From Casuarius casuarius (Eukaryota; Chordata; Aves; Casuariiformes; Casuariidae), in contig PTFA01000085.1 of assembly GCA_003342895.1 (NCBI GenBank), forward strand, positions 3,572,238-3,636,237: DNA of 64,000 nt. The letters are read 5' to 3'. Under the pieces are notes generated by a model. That model was not told where the DNA came from. It worked only from the letters and a program-made list of their open reading frames with translations, and ran no database searches. Of this stretch, positions 1-13,400 are shown piece by piece. The first letter of the stretch is position 1, and each line of letters begins with the position of its first letter. The position numbers were made by a program, and so were the translations under genes.

Positions 1-1337
1 GACAACAATGATCACTTTTACACCTTCTCTGGTTCCATGGGCAGTTGAATCAAATTTCCAGCTAATTTAACACAAATTAAAAAAAGCATACGAGCAGCGT
101 CCAACACAGCAAACATCTCATGTCTACAGCCCTGACATGCAGGAACTTGGAGCAGCAGACAACTCTGGAAATGAGAGTGGGTAAAAACAGTTCTGATTCT
201 GACAATGCTGCTGCTGAGATTTGAGGTTCACAGCTGTCCCATGAAGCAATAAGGCATGCGAGGACAGACGATTGTACATCAGCACCAGAAATGCTGTTCA
301 TCAGCATTTCTCTCTCCCACCCCCACTTTGTCACTAAGAAATCTGCAGAGAGAGAATCTCCTGTCNAAAACAGTAAGCCTGTAACTCAAAGGGAAGCAGT
401 TAGGGGGGTCTGGAAGAAAGGTAAAAACTCCTCTGGAGTTTGATCTCCTCCTTTGCAGGACTCACTGCAAGCTTCTTTGTCACACATGTGGCTGTGAGGA
501 AGTCACCGTGAGAAATGCTAGAAGGTGTCAGCATTTCTGGTGACCTCCCAAGACACTGCAATGTACGTTTGTGCTGGCTCTGCTGTAAGCTTTCAAGACT
601 GTGCTATTTAGCCTTATGTCAAGCAATCCTCCAAGAAGCCCCAGAGAGAGTTTTGCTTAAGCAGAATTTAAAGATTAAAGGACCAAAAGTCCCACTGAAG
701 AAACCCAGAACCTGCCAGACAGGAACAGACCTCAATGTCACATAGGGCTGAGCATACCACAGTTAAAGCTGTAAAAGAGAACTCAGCACTGTCCTTCCAG
801 TGCTGACCAGACGACGTTGTGGAAATCAAATCACATAGAGCATAAATTTGCCAGAAGTAAAGCAACGGAAAATGAATTACACAGGAATTGCTCATGTTTA
901 GAAAGGACAAATACCCTCATTCACAAGGGCAACACATTGGCTTGCTCCGCAAAGATGTGAGATCAAGCTCTTCAACCAGCAGAGGATCTCTGCTGGCAGA
1001 CTTGATGTGCAATGGGACTGGATGTCATGCTATTTAGTCTCCTTAAGAAAAAAAAAGGGGGGGGGAGGGGGAGAAAATGAGGATCAACATCCTCTCTGCT
1101 ATTAATGGAAACCACTGAAGCAGAATTACCTTGGATTAATTTTACCTGGCACATTAATGCTCTCTGTGTCACTTAGAAGCCTGTCAGTTATAAAAGCTGA
1201 GTACCCCAGAGGCACGTGGCTCTTAGAAAGGCTCTGATAACAGTTTTCCTAATCCTGCCACTAAAAAAAGAAAAAAAAGAAAGGAAAAGAAAAATAATGC
1301 AAAGCAAGAAACGCTTACTTCTGTGTGTTTCTTACAG
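1..1337 (+). other. PSTPIP1: PSTPIP1 intron (5' end outside window)
   Basis: No exon encoding the preceding F-BAR segment (the part just before human residue 119) could be found here, so the stretch is read as intron. It contains an A-then-G homopolymer tract at about 1047-1071 and a purine-rich tract at about 1261-1297. The intron ends in a standard acceptor (TTCTTACAG) at 1337. Confidence 0.7.
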
Positions 1338-1400
1338 TACGAGTCTGCAATGGAGCGTACGCAAAAGACCAAGTTGTTGCATTATAAGAAAACAATGGAG
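1338..1400 (+). CDS. PSTPIP1: PSTPIP1 coding exon (human residues 119-139 equivalent)
   Basis: The exon has 21 codons in phase 0, starting [12 protein letters not shown] and ending KKTME. It has a CAG acceptor and a GTAAGC donor. It encodes part of the long F-BAR helices; human reads YEAVMDRVQKSK at this place. Confidence 0.93.
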
Positions 1401-4400
1401 GTAAGCAAAGAGTTTCAGTACAGGTTTCTCAGGTGCAAACTGATTCCAGTTTGAGACAGGATGAAATCTGCATCACACACACCTATATTTAAAGAAAGAT
1501 CGAGTGCGTGTGCGCGCATGTGCGTGTGCGAGAAAAAGAGATGATGTGATTCCTGCTAAGAGGAGGAAGCTCATTTTCCCTGCAACACCACTGAGCAGTC
1601 TCCCAAAACAAATACCCAGAAAGTTTATGTGGAGGGAACAAGGCCCCTGTTCAAATAGGATTTGATTCTTTCTAGGCAAGGATACTTAGAGGAACAAATT
1701 TAATTTTTCAGCTTGTGTAAAGGGAGTTTCAAAAACAGTGAGGGAATCCTGTAAACAGAACTTACAGGTACAGGAGCTGCAGGCAGCTGGTATTGGTTTC
1801 CAGCAGGCAATTGCCCCTAAAGGGAAGTAGCTGCAGATCTGTCAGTGCTGTAGCTGGAACTGTACTAACAATTTTTATTTAAATATGGTTATTGCTAGCA
1901 GAGCTTCTAAGACAGGCAGTTCTTTTGGTGTAGATAAGGATTTGCTATGCTTCTGAGGACTAGATGACTGAAACAAGAGTTCCCACACTGGGTTTAAGTC
2001 CATCAGTTGAACACAGTTACAGCTTCAATATTACATAGTATTATATGGTTCTTCCTGCACAAACAAGATCAAAACTGTGTCTAACCTCATGCAGAGGAAT
2101 TGCATCCTACCTCCAATAGCCATCACAGCTGGAACATCATTCTTTATGTGGGGCTTCACTGTAGCCACAGCCATAATAGCGGGCCAAACCAAAGTGAGGT
2201 GATGAAGCATAAGCTCAAGGCTTGCATGAACAAAGCCGCAGATTAATTTGGAACAGGAGCAGCGTAGATGCATAGCAAGGTTTAGCATGGAGGTAAGGGA
2301 GCTAAAAGGGACATGAAAACTGGGCCAGACTAAAGAAATCCTGATATTGGTTAGCATAGGTTCAACAGGTCCAGGAGGAGGAGAGATTTATGAAAGACAG
2401 TTGCAGGACAAACAAATAAACTTCCATTTTATTTAAAGTATGATCTTGCTTTAAGAACTGACAATGAGGTGACATTATGGAACTTCCTGCCTTTTATTCA
2501 TCCTAGTGACTTCTGTGATGAAAACCTAAACAAACCCCCAAGTTAGAAGAAAACAGAAACTTTCAGGAAGACGGATAATTCCATTTCCATACTGTCAGAA
2601 TGGAACATTTTGAATATTTTAGTTAAACTTCAAAATTAGAATGAAATATTTGATTTCCGGTGAAATAAAATAGTTGGGTACACTTGATTTCTTTAAAATT
2701 GAGAGGAGAGGGGCAGGTGAAGGAGAATCAAACTGATAGGAAATGGTGATGGGATGGTTCAAAATGAAGGCGGAATGAGTGGCATTTCATTTATTTTTCA
2801 AGCTGTGAAATAGAAACTCTGGTTCCTGACCAAATATCGAGACTGTTACCTCTCCGGGGCTGGGTCTGCCTCACAGCTTGGAGGGGTCAGCAAGTCAGCA
2901 CACTGACTTCAGCCACCTGATGCTTCAAGTCACACCGGGGAAGTGGCAGTATCCACTGGCACCCTGAGGAATGCAGGCTCCTAACTTTGTCTCTCTGCAC
3001 TCGACCCCGGGTAAATGCCCGACGCACGGATGGTGCTAACGCTCTCTGCGTATCTGGCGAGAGCAGCCAGGGCAGGAGGCAATCTCTGCTGGGAGCTGCA
3101 ATTGCAGGGCTGCAAGAAGAGGAGCTGAAATGGGGTCCCAGACAAGCTACCATTTACGCTGTCAGCCTCCCTCAAGCTTTTCAGCTCTGTTTTTAATAAA
3201 TATCTCCTTGCGGCATCATTTGAATTTGTCTCCTTTACCATCCCCAAACTTGAGCACTGACACGTTCTCCCAGACTGCAAAAGAGGAAACACTCAGGACA
3301 TCAGCTTGGTTCCCTAACCCCAAACTGCCCATTTTATTTCATTCCAACGCAGTCAAAGAAGACCTACGAGCAGAAGTGCAAAGAGGCGGATGAGGCTGAG
3401 CAGGCCTTTGAGCGGACAAGCGCTTCCGGCAACCAAAAGCAAACAGAAAAGGTAACTTAGAAGACAGTGATATTTAGGTGATACTTCAATGGGAGAAAGC
3501 CGTTTTCCTTTACAAGGTACGACTGAATACAGCTGAACAACCCAGTCTGGAGTATGCCAGGGGCTGCTGCTTTCTCTTCTAATTAGCCCCTTAGAACGAA
3601 AATTAAAAAGCAGCACCTTCACAAGGAGGTCTTCCTTCACACATTTCTCTAGAAGGCTTGGCAACCCTCATCTTGTTCTGTGATAGACCAGGGATTTTTA
3701 AAAAGGTGGGGGAGGGACTGAGTTATCCAATTAATTTATCCAAGGTTATGATCTAATTGCTCTATGAATCCTGAAGGGAAACTGAATGAGATTTTTCTCT
3801 AAAATTAATCATAAAAAAGAAACAAGTCAGAAGTATGTCATTCAGTTAGTTTTGCCATTGGTCGCTTACATTAAGTAGGCATAGTATCTTACATTAAAAT
3901 GCATCTTTTTCTCAACATTTCTCTCCTTATGGTTGGTTTAATTTCAACAAAATTTACAAACTCAAAAATAAATCATTGGAAATTAAGGCACTACAGTCCT
4001 TCATTGCATCGTCTGATACTTGTAGCTGACAATTCACTAACTTTTAATGGGAACATTTTATAGCGGAACAGATGGAGAAAACAAAATAAATGAACTCCCT
4101 TTGGCTCGATAAAATCAGTGCAGTGTAAGCAGAAAGGATCAAAAATCATCTCAAGGAGCGGGGGGATGGAGACTCTAAAAACAGCACCAGAAGTTTATAT
4201 TTCATATCTAGCATCTCCAAATCCTTGATGAACCAAACCCCCCACCTTAGTTACAAAGAGGGGATGAAATCCTGACCCCACTGAAATTACACCAGGACTC
4301 TTAGCAGCTTGAATGGCATCAAAATCTGACCCAGCTCCTTTCATGCAGGAGAATCCCGGGGTGTTTCATTGCCATTATTTCCACACACATGCCAACACGT

Positions 4401-7400
4401 TTGAAATGCATGGAGGCATCTCACAAGAAACGTGTCAGCTGTTTAATTCTGCACAGCACTCACAAACAGTTTGGGTCAGGATGAGAATAAGAATGAAGCT
4501 TATGTTCCCAGCTTACTACACATTTTCTAGCCAGCTGTGATGAGGAATGTGGTCATGAGAACCCCTACCTGAGCACTGTCTTGCAGGGCAGAGGATAAGA
4601 ATGCGTTACGCTGATGTCTAGAGCTGTGCATTAATGTACTGTCATCACCATCTGTGCAGAAAGACCTAGAAGTCCAGAGCTGTCAATAACGTCTAAATTT
4701 TCATTTCCTAAAAGCTGCAGATTTTTTTTAAAAAGTTCTACTTGGAGTGAATTTTGCTTTTAGGCTTCTGAGTTGTTATGGGAAATAGGCTGGTATTTGC
4801 AAAATATTTTAAAGGCTCACTGTGTGTATTATATGAGGAGCTCAGAAGATGAAGAATTTTAACTGCCATTTATTTTTGCTTATAAATACCTATTAGAAAA
4901 GCACATTGAAGACTCTAGGAAAAAACAGCTCGGCCAGCAGACAGAAACCTCAAGCTGGATCATACTAGCACTTAACAGAAAGAGCTCCTATAGGAGGGGT
5001 TCAGTATGGAGGGAGTGCACACAAGAACTGCAAAGTGATGTCAACTGCCAAATTTCCCCAGGGGTCAGTGGCCCTACGGCTGTGTCTATGAAATTCTAGT
5101 CCCTCCTTCTCAATAGCCCANGTTCTCTAGAACAGTGCATGGAGGCGGGACAGCCAAGAAGTGCTTGCAAGCTTGAGCCTTTTCCCTAGAAGTTGGGGAC
5201 TGGGGCAGAGGCAAAAATGGTCAGAAATTAAGTTGGGTTGTTTCTTTCTTTTCCTGTTTCAGAGTCAGAACAAAGCCAAACAATGCAGAGACGCAGCAAA
5301 TGAAGCAGGTGACAATGTGTAACTGAACTAAGNTTTTTCTTGACAAAGATCTACCAGCACACTGATTTTGATAGAGCATCACCCAAAACATCCAGGCCGG
5401 CCCTGTTTGGGTCAGGTTTCCCAAAGTCACCTGTCCAAAGACTGATGAAGGAGCTTCTAAAGAACATGGTCAGCCTGTTCGTAACCCACCTTTACTTTCC
5501 TTGAGGCATGCTGTATGCTCTCGTTAGAGAATTAATGGAAGACCTCCGTTACGGACTTTACTCAGGAGAGAAAAGCTCTTCTTAAAGCAAGTTTGAAAGC
5601 ACAAAGAATGACATTCAAATTGCCCCAAGCCAACCCAAACCAGACACAAAGTCCCTAGCTTCACTGCACAAGAGCACAGTAGCACAGCTACATTCTCCAG
5701 CCAGAAACACAGCATATGTCCAAAAGGTCAAGCCAGCAAACACCTGAACCTGTTCATGAGTTCAGACTTGTTCCTCACTGCTGAGGTACAAGTTCACACT
5801 AAACCACGTGCTTTGCTGGATTCGTCCAGCAAGGAAAGTGCCTAAGGAGTCCTTAGCATGGCCCCAGCTCTTGCTCCCTGACTTGCCATCTTCTCTCCCC
5901 ATTGTAAAGTTTACAGATGATTTGCAAACCATGCAGTGAGTTTCCTCACTCTAAAAAAGCTGCAAAGAAAAAACACCAAACATCCTTGCTGTCCATCAGT
6001 TTCAAGCTCACATATTCTTGTGAAGCCTGTGGTTTGCTAGAGTAAGAGCCACGGCAAATGCCTGATAGGAGGAAAAGGAGAAAGACTGCGTCATTTTTTG
6101 CCTAACTGCTGGGTGTCTCTTGTGTGTGTCTGTGTTTACAGAGAAGGTGTACAAACAGAACATAGAGCAGCTGGATAAGGTCAGGACAGGCTGGGAACAG
6201 GAACACATCAAAACCTGCGAGGTAAACATTGACTTTTGCTGCAACATATTTGTGCACTCTTTATCTTATCCTACTAATATAGATCAGTCTAGGACCTGAG
6301 ATATTGTCTTAAGGGTTTTGCTGTTTTCTTTATAGGGAGTGTCAGTAGATGACTTTTGCAAAAATACTGCAAAAACTAGAGTGGCTTTAGACACAGCTCC
6401 TAGCTGTCTCACTTACACTCTCCTTGCTTGTTCAGTGTATGTATGTACATATAAAGGAGGGGAGTTAAGTGCAGAGGTGTGAGAAGCAGAGCTATGTATG
6501 AACTAGTACAATCTAGTTGCAATCTAGTTGCCAGTTTTCACCCACCACATAACATATGAATACGCTAGCTTTACGGCAAATCTTCCATAAGAGCCAAGAT
6601 GAGCTTGTTTCTAAAGAAACTGCTTTGTGACAAAATGCAATTTGAGCAGAAAGAGAACAGAAATGTAGACATGAAAATTCATTTTTAGTTCAAAAGAAAT
6701 TTTTAAATTGAAACAAGAATTTGATTAAATGAATGAACAAAAATCTCCTTTAGATTATGTTTTGCTAAAGTTTTTCAGAGTGACTTCTCATTCTAATGCA
6801 GGAAAATTTTATATTTGCTTTCTGCCATGGAGTAATCTTCCTATNGAAAGGTGAGGGAAGGAGGGTGTGGAGGGGGAGAAGAAGTCAATATTTCCATTAT
6901 GCTCAGCATGGACAAGGAGATTTGCAGTTGGCTAGTAAAATTGGCACAACAATTTACAGAAACTGGTTGACATCTAAATCAACCATACATTTCATCATAT
7001 TGGTCCTTCTAATACATTTGTTCATCTGCTAAAGTCTGATTTTGCTATGCTTACTTGTTTCAGGTTTTATTTCCACATAAAATGAAATGCCAGGAGCATA
7101 GCTTTCCAGTTCTCCAGTCTTTTAGATCTTCCCTATCTGGGAGCACAGGCGAGTCCCACGCCTGGCACAAACATTCCATGGAAATTGTGCCGAGCCTGAA
7201 TTTTGCCTGATGCGTGTTTTTCCCTTCTTAAGGAGCCAACAAACAAGCAAAATATTCCTAACCTAGAACACTATTTCTCCCACATGGCTAAACTCCAAGT
7301 ACTGTACACCTCGTGTGTGGACCTTGTGACCTGTCCACTGCTTAATTCAAACAACTGTTCGTAACGGAGTGGCATTTTTAACTCCTTCTTTTAAAAGTAC

Positions 7401-10400
7401 TTGTAGGTAGAAGAACTGATAGATTTATTGAGACATTTTTAACTAGTAACTAGTAGAAAAACCATCTTAAGCTCCAAAACTCCTGGCTGCACAGCAGGGA
7501 ATCTGGAAGGTCTCTTGGGCCCGCAGCAGAGTGCTGGACATCCGCAGCCTGAAAATCCTGGATTGCAAGTGCAAGCACTGGGACAACCTTCATCACGGAG
7601 GTGGTGCTGTATTCCTTGGCACTAAAAGCCCAGGTTCGCAAGCAGTTTGTTAGCAAAGCCAACAGGGTAGGAAGGATATGTCTAACACAACGCCCACCTC
7701 TAATTTGCAAAGGGTTTGACAAGCCCTAACTCACTTTGCTTCCCTCTTTGATGAGCTGCATTTCCCAGCAGGACGCTATTTATCTGGAAAATTCCCAGTC
7801 AGCTCTAGCTCTAATTCACTGGCCACTGAAGGCTTAGCTTTAGACATAAGCTTTTTGCTCTGAATGGATATTGAAATCCTTTTTCTCCTCTCTTCAGGTT
7901 CTCTTTAAAAGCTCTTTCTCTGAGAAACTGATCCTGACATCAGTTGACCCTCTCTTGACTCTGACTCTCTCTCTCTCACTTTTTTTTTTTTTTTTTTTAA
8001 AGATTGTAAGATATTAGATGGCATGCGGTGTACCCAGCTGAATGTTTTGTTGAATAGTGTATACATTTGTGGTATTCTGGACATAATTACTAGCAAATGG
8101 AGATGGAAACAGATGGCTGGAAGCATCTGAGCTTTTCACACCTTATATAAAACTGAAAATTGATGTTCTACTTGTAACAGCACAACTTGGAGATCAGGTT
8201 TTTTTCCCATCTTTTAAGTTTTTAAAAGAACAAGTTTATCTGCCTCTTCCTCCATCAGTTCACAGTCCTCCTTTCTTTTTTCCCTTCTTCATTCCTCCCA
8301 AACCTAGTCAGCTTTATAACAACATGACAAATTCAGGCAGATGGGGGAGGAGAATCAATTCTGAAGAAAGAAAAATGCCTTTTCTTTACCATTAAAATAA
8401 CCTCAGAAATGAACAGAGGCAACCCCAGAGAACCCCAAATAGCTTCAATATAGAAAAGTTTGGAAACACATTTCAGAGGGCAGAGATGGATATTTTTGGC
8501 TCTACCTCTAATGTAAATACAACCCTCTCATCACAGCACTCTTCTGACTTCTTTAGCATCAAAGTTGCAGTACAATGGGTAAACAGGACCCTCGCTGAAA
8601 TCATTTGCTGTAGGTAGCATTCAAATCCAGATACTGATTATGTTCCCCTGCTTTATTTTTGTCTGTATAACATAACTTTAATTTGGTGCAATGACTTAAG
8701 AAAACATCCCTGAGCATGAGTGAGTAGACATAGTTTCCCCAGCAGCTGAAAAGACATCCTCTGTGAAGCATCCTTCAGAACGGTTTGCAGAAGAACTTGG
8801 CGCAGAGGAGTCCCAGCCCCACCACTGCCTGCAATATGAATAACTAACTACGCCGACACTCCCTCACATCTCTTCTCTGGCTTTAGGTCTTCCAACTCCA
8901 GGAGTGCGACCGCATCACCATCCTCCGAAACTCACTGTGGGTTCACTGCAACCAGCTCTCCACACAGTGCGTGAAAGATGATGAGGTAAGGGCACCCCCC
9001 AAGGACTTTGTGCGTGGAAGAGTCCTTTAACAACACAGTACTGGCCTGCCCTTCCCTACGTGTACTGATCGTCTCCAACAAACCGGCTTCTGTACTGTTC
9101 TGGCATGCTCAGTGAGGGGACGGCCTGCTGAATCAAGCTTGTTCCCTCTCCCCTAGGTGTAAAACATATATGCCTGGATTTAGACAGTCTGTGTTGCATT
9201 TCATGACACTTACTCTGCCTCCTCTCCTCAGTTTGTCAGGGAATGCCTCCAACTACCAGGCTGATAAGTACTCAGTCAAGTATATTTGGGCTCAAGCACA
9301 ACCTTCAGAAAGGCATCCAGTCACAGTCTCAAAAATGTGAAGACATAGAGAATACACCAATTCATGTTGGTATTTTGCCTTTTGTTTCAAACTTTGAATC
9401 TCATTGGAGAGTCGTGGCTCACATCATTAAAAACATGGGTCTTATTCCTAATTTGAGTATGTCTGAGTTTTAACTTTCACAGTGGTTGGTTCCTACTATA
9501 AATTTCTTTACTGCATTGAAAAGCCCTGGACTGCCTCCTTCCTCATCCCATAAAAGGATGTCCAGAACACAAGTAAACAATTGTGTTACATGTAAAGAAG
9601 AATGGTTGTACCAGAGACAAGCCAGGGATCCATCCAGGTCAGACACGCCAAGTGGAAAATATCTTTTAAGGGGAAAAGTATTAGAAGAGAATTAATTGTT
9701 AACTCAGTGCAAAGTGTTGAAATTTAAGTTCTTGGTCTCTGTTTTGTAGCTCTATGAAGAGGTTCGGGTAAGCTTGGAGAACTGTGTTGTAGAGTCAGAC
9801 ATAGACTACTTCATCAAGACCAAAATGACAGGGACACAGCCTCCAGGTAATTATTCTTATGGGTCTTGTCAGATAAGTCACCTGTTAAGTTTAGGCTGCG
9901 GTTGTGCAGTACACCTCCTTCGGGAATGAAGCCCACCGCAGTTCTTGCTTTCTCTCTGCTCTGGCTATTCATTCCCACCCACTGCAGTTCACTTCCTCCT
10001 CACCGGGCTGCTGCCATCAGTCGCTGTGCAGCACTCTAAGTGGGATTGCTGAATGATCCGAGTTAAAAATAACTCTCCAAAAAAGAAGAATTTATTTTGG
10101 TTTTTAAACCAGGCTCATTTCACAGTACAGCTGAACCAGCACAGCTAAGGAGGTGGCAAACTGCCTTGCAGAGATGGCATCCTCAATTTCCCGCAGTGGT
10201 GACAAGTCAGAGCCAACTTATCACGTAACTGCACCCTGGTGTCCTCTTGGCAGAGATGCTGCCTCTTTGTTCGTAGCACAGAGAAGACCNGACTTTGTAT
10301 TCTGTTTTATTCTACCTGTCCAAAGGGGAATAACATCTGCTGGCCTCTGAGGAAGGTTTTTGTATAAGGGCAAGTCTCTGGTTGGGGGAAAATTTGAATG

Positions 10401-13400
10401 AAATTGACTTTGCTCCAGAATGCGGAAGTGATGCAAGGTTCAGCGGTCTCTGCCCATGCAAGCCAAAGGAGCCTTTCACTGACTTCAGTGATCAAAACCC
10501 TTGTGCCAAAATGGAGACTGGGAGAGCAAGACTTAACAGCAATCACAAAACGAGAACACGCTACTCCAGGGCGGGAGTTCTCTGAACACGTCATAGACAT
10601 GAGGCCACCTAATGTTTCACGCACCCCAAATAGGAACCACACCCTCTTACTTCAGCAAGCGGTGTAAGCTATTTACAGACTAAGTGAACGCCTGCAGTTC
10701 CCTGCAGCTGCTGCAGTAAACAGAAAGATTTACAGCCTTTGGGAAAAGAGAGAAAACCCCTATTTCATCTTTCATTAGCTGAGGATGTATGTATGTACCT
10801 ATTCTGAAAAGATCTCCTCCTCCCTCATTTATTTGTGCATAGATACTGTTTCACTTCTGCTATCTGCTGTAGCACCATATTGCTTTGTCAAAAAGGGAAC
10901 AATCCCCTTAGTGTGGTCTCACTAGTATCAACTGAGCTTACTTCCATTCAGAATGGGCAGGAGGCTATGCTGGGATAAGGGCATTTGATGCTAATACAGC
11001 CTTCCATACTAGGAATTGCATTGGTACCAACATCAGTGGTACAAATGCCCCCCAGTCCTCCAAGGGATAGTTATACTGGTACAAGAGCAGCCTACAGCCC
11101 TTTGATTTCATTGCAGGGCTCAGAGCTGGCAGCATCTGCACTGTAGGAGCTCCTTCGGCAGAGTGGATGCTGTCACTAACCCCAGCATGAGCTGTCTAAA
11201 GCCTGGTCTTCACTCAGGCTTTCCACCATTACACCTATGACAATTAAGAGTAGGGTTTTCTGGATTAAAAAAAATGTATTTTGATATATCAATATATTGA
11301 TATTGTTACACTGGATGCCATTTTGCTGGTAATAGTTTCTTCTTCTTCCAATAGGGGATTTAAACTTGACTAATATAGGAGCATTTACCCAGGTAAAACT
11401 ACATTTTCACTGGCAGAAGGGAGAACTGTGCCTTGCAACAGTGTGAAACTTCTACATGCAAGAAGGCTTCAATTCTCAGCTAGGCTTTTTACACGAGATT
11501 TCTCATTCTCCAGTCGCCTAGGCAATTTTCTGAGAACAGTTCTTGGCTATGTCAAGACTCATTTCTAATAAAAAAAATAGCGGGGAAAAAAACCTCGAGA
11601 GCTTTGTAAAAAGTGAAGGAACAACTGACTCTTGGTTTTTTTTGCCACCTGCTAGAAGGTGATATGTTTTAGAAGTAACGTCATAGTATCTCCACAGCTA
11701 ATGAGTTTGCAGAACAGCGCACAATAAGTGGTTTTGCATTGTGTAACCTTCATACTGACAAAAGCTTTTGGTTTCTTCAGGTAGAGCTGTTGCTCTCTCT
11801 CCTCTTCTACCTAATCTTAACATGTATCACAGACTAGAAATCATACCAGGTGACAGTCTAGGAGGGTAATAGGAGGAGACCCTTAAATTGGTCAGAAAAC
11901 TCCCTAAATACTGTGAGTTATTTGTAGTGATTACTCCATACTTCTCCACATATACGGTTGTATGTGCATGCTCTGCTTATGAACTTGGCTGGCCCAATGT
12001 GAGAATACTAACACAGCCCTTAACTCAGGTTCCCGTTTCTTAATTAGAACGTATCAGAACCGATCTAATGTGGTCTCACGGCTTCTGAATNAGACTTTGC
12101 TTGTGTTCGTTTTGCTTTAACACAGAGAAGGCAGAAAGGGTGTGTGGCCACCTGCTCTAAGCAACTTCACTATAAAGCTAGACTTTGAAATGGTCTCAAT
12201 TTTTCCCTTAACACAACCATAGGGGAGAGGGAAGGTGCTGTAACATAACTGTGACTGAGAGAACAAAAATCAAATATCTGTGGGTAAACAGCAAATCAGC
12301 TCTCAGGGGGTGGAGGGGGAAGATAAGAAAGGTAGGAAGTCACTTATGCACAACCACAGACCAGGAAATTGCTCATTATTGCTGCAGGCAATAAACTCAG
12401 AAATTCCCCCAGCTCTGACAAAAAATCCTGATTCAATACATTAAAAAAAAAACAAAACCAAAAACGAAAAAACACTAAAATAAAATACAAAACACCCCTA
12501 AACCACTGCAGCCAATTGAGTCAAGGACATGGTCCCAGTCTCGCAGTGGCCATGCTCTGCTCCTTAAAGCTGAAGGGGATAGAAAAGGCAACAGAGAAAA
12601 CAGTCATGGAGGAAACTGCCTTCTGGATTGGGGTTTAGCCACAGCTATTGGAATGGTTCTCCAGGACCTTGACTGTGCTTGTGTCAGCTCAAAAATACCT
12701 TTCCACCAGGGACACATCTGCATGCAATCACTTGAATGGCTTTTGTCAAGTCCCCAGGTCCCTCCGAGCTGCTCCAGTAAGCTAAAGGCGAGTGCAGATG
12801 CGTTGTAGTTTGCTCCACCAGGCCCTGAACACCTACGCTATCAGTAGCATACTGGTGGAGACAGAGAGGTTTTGCCTGCTTGAACATCTCGTTTTTATTG
12901 TCCTATTGCAGATGCAATAGGATATGAGAACTATTACGACAGAGAACCAGCCAGAACTAACAGCAGCCCGACCCAGTCTTGGGGGATGATGAAAAGGTGA
13001 GTGGCAAACCTTGGCTCCCAGAACAGGAAACAGGATCTGGACAGTTGTTGCTTTAGCTAGTCAGCTGTAGCTGACTGCTATAACTGCAGTCAGAGTAATT
13101 TTGCCATGGCCTAGTGGGAAGAGAGGCAGGGGACAAGTTCAGAAAACAATCAGGTGGCCAGCAATAGAGAGCATTCACTTATTTCCTCTCTTCCAGTGAG
13201 TCATGGCACACTGCAACAGAAACACTGTGCAAGAGAGGGCAAAGGTGACTCTTGCTGGGAGTGAAGGCTGGGGAGAGCTGTCTTTTTCAGTAATACTTCC
13301 TGGCTGACTACACCGCACCGCCCAGCCGAGCAGAACAAAGAGCTGTTCTCTGTATCCAGACCAAAGACAAAAAACACTTAGTGGAACATCTGTGATGATT

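Noticed and set aside
2981..3393. Several overlapping frames on both strands near 3.0-3.4 kb
   Set aside because: A GC-richer intron stretch gives chance open frames. They do not fit PSTPIP1 or any known family.
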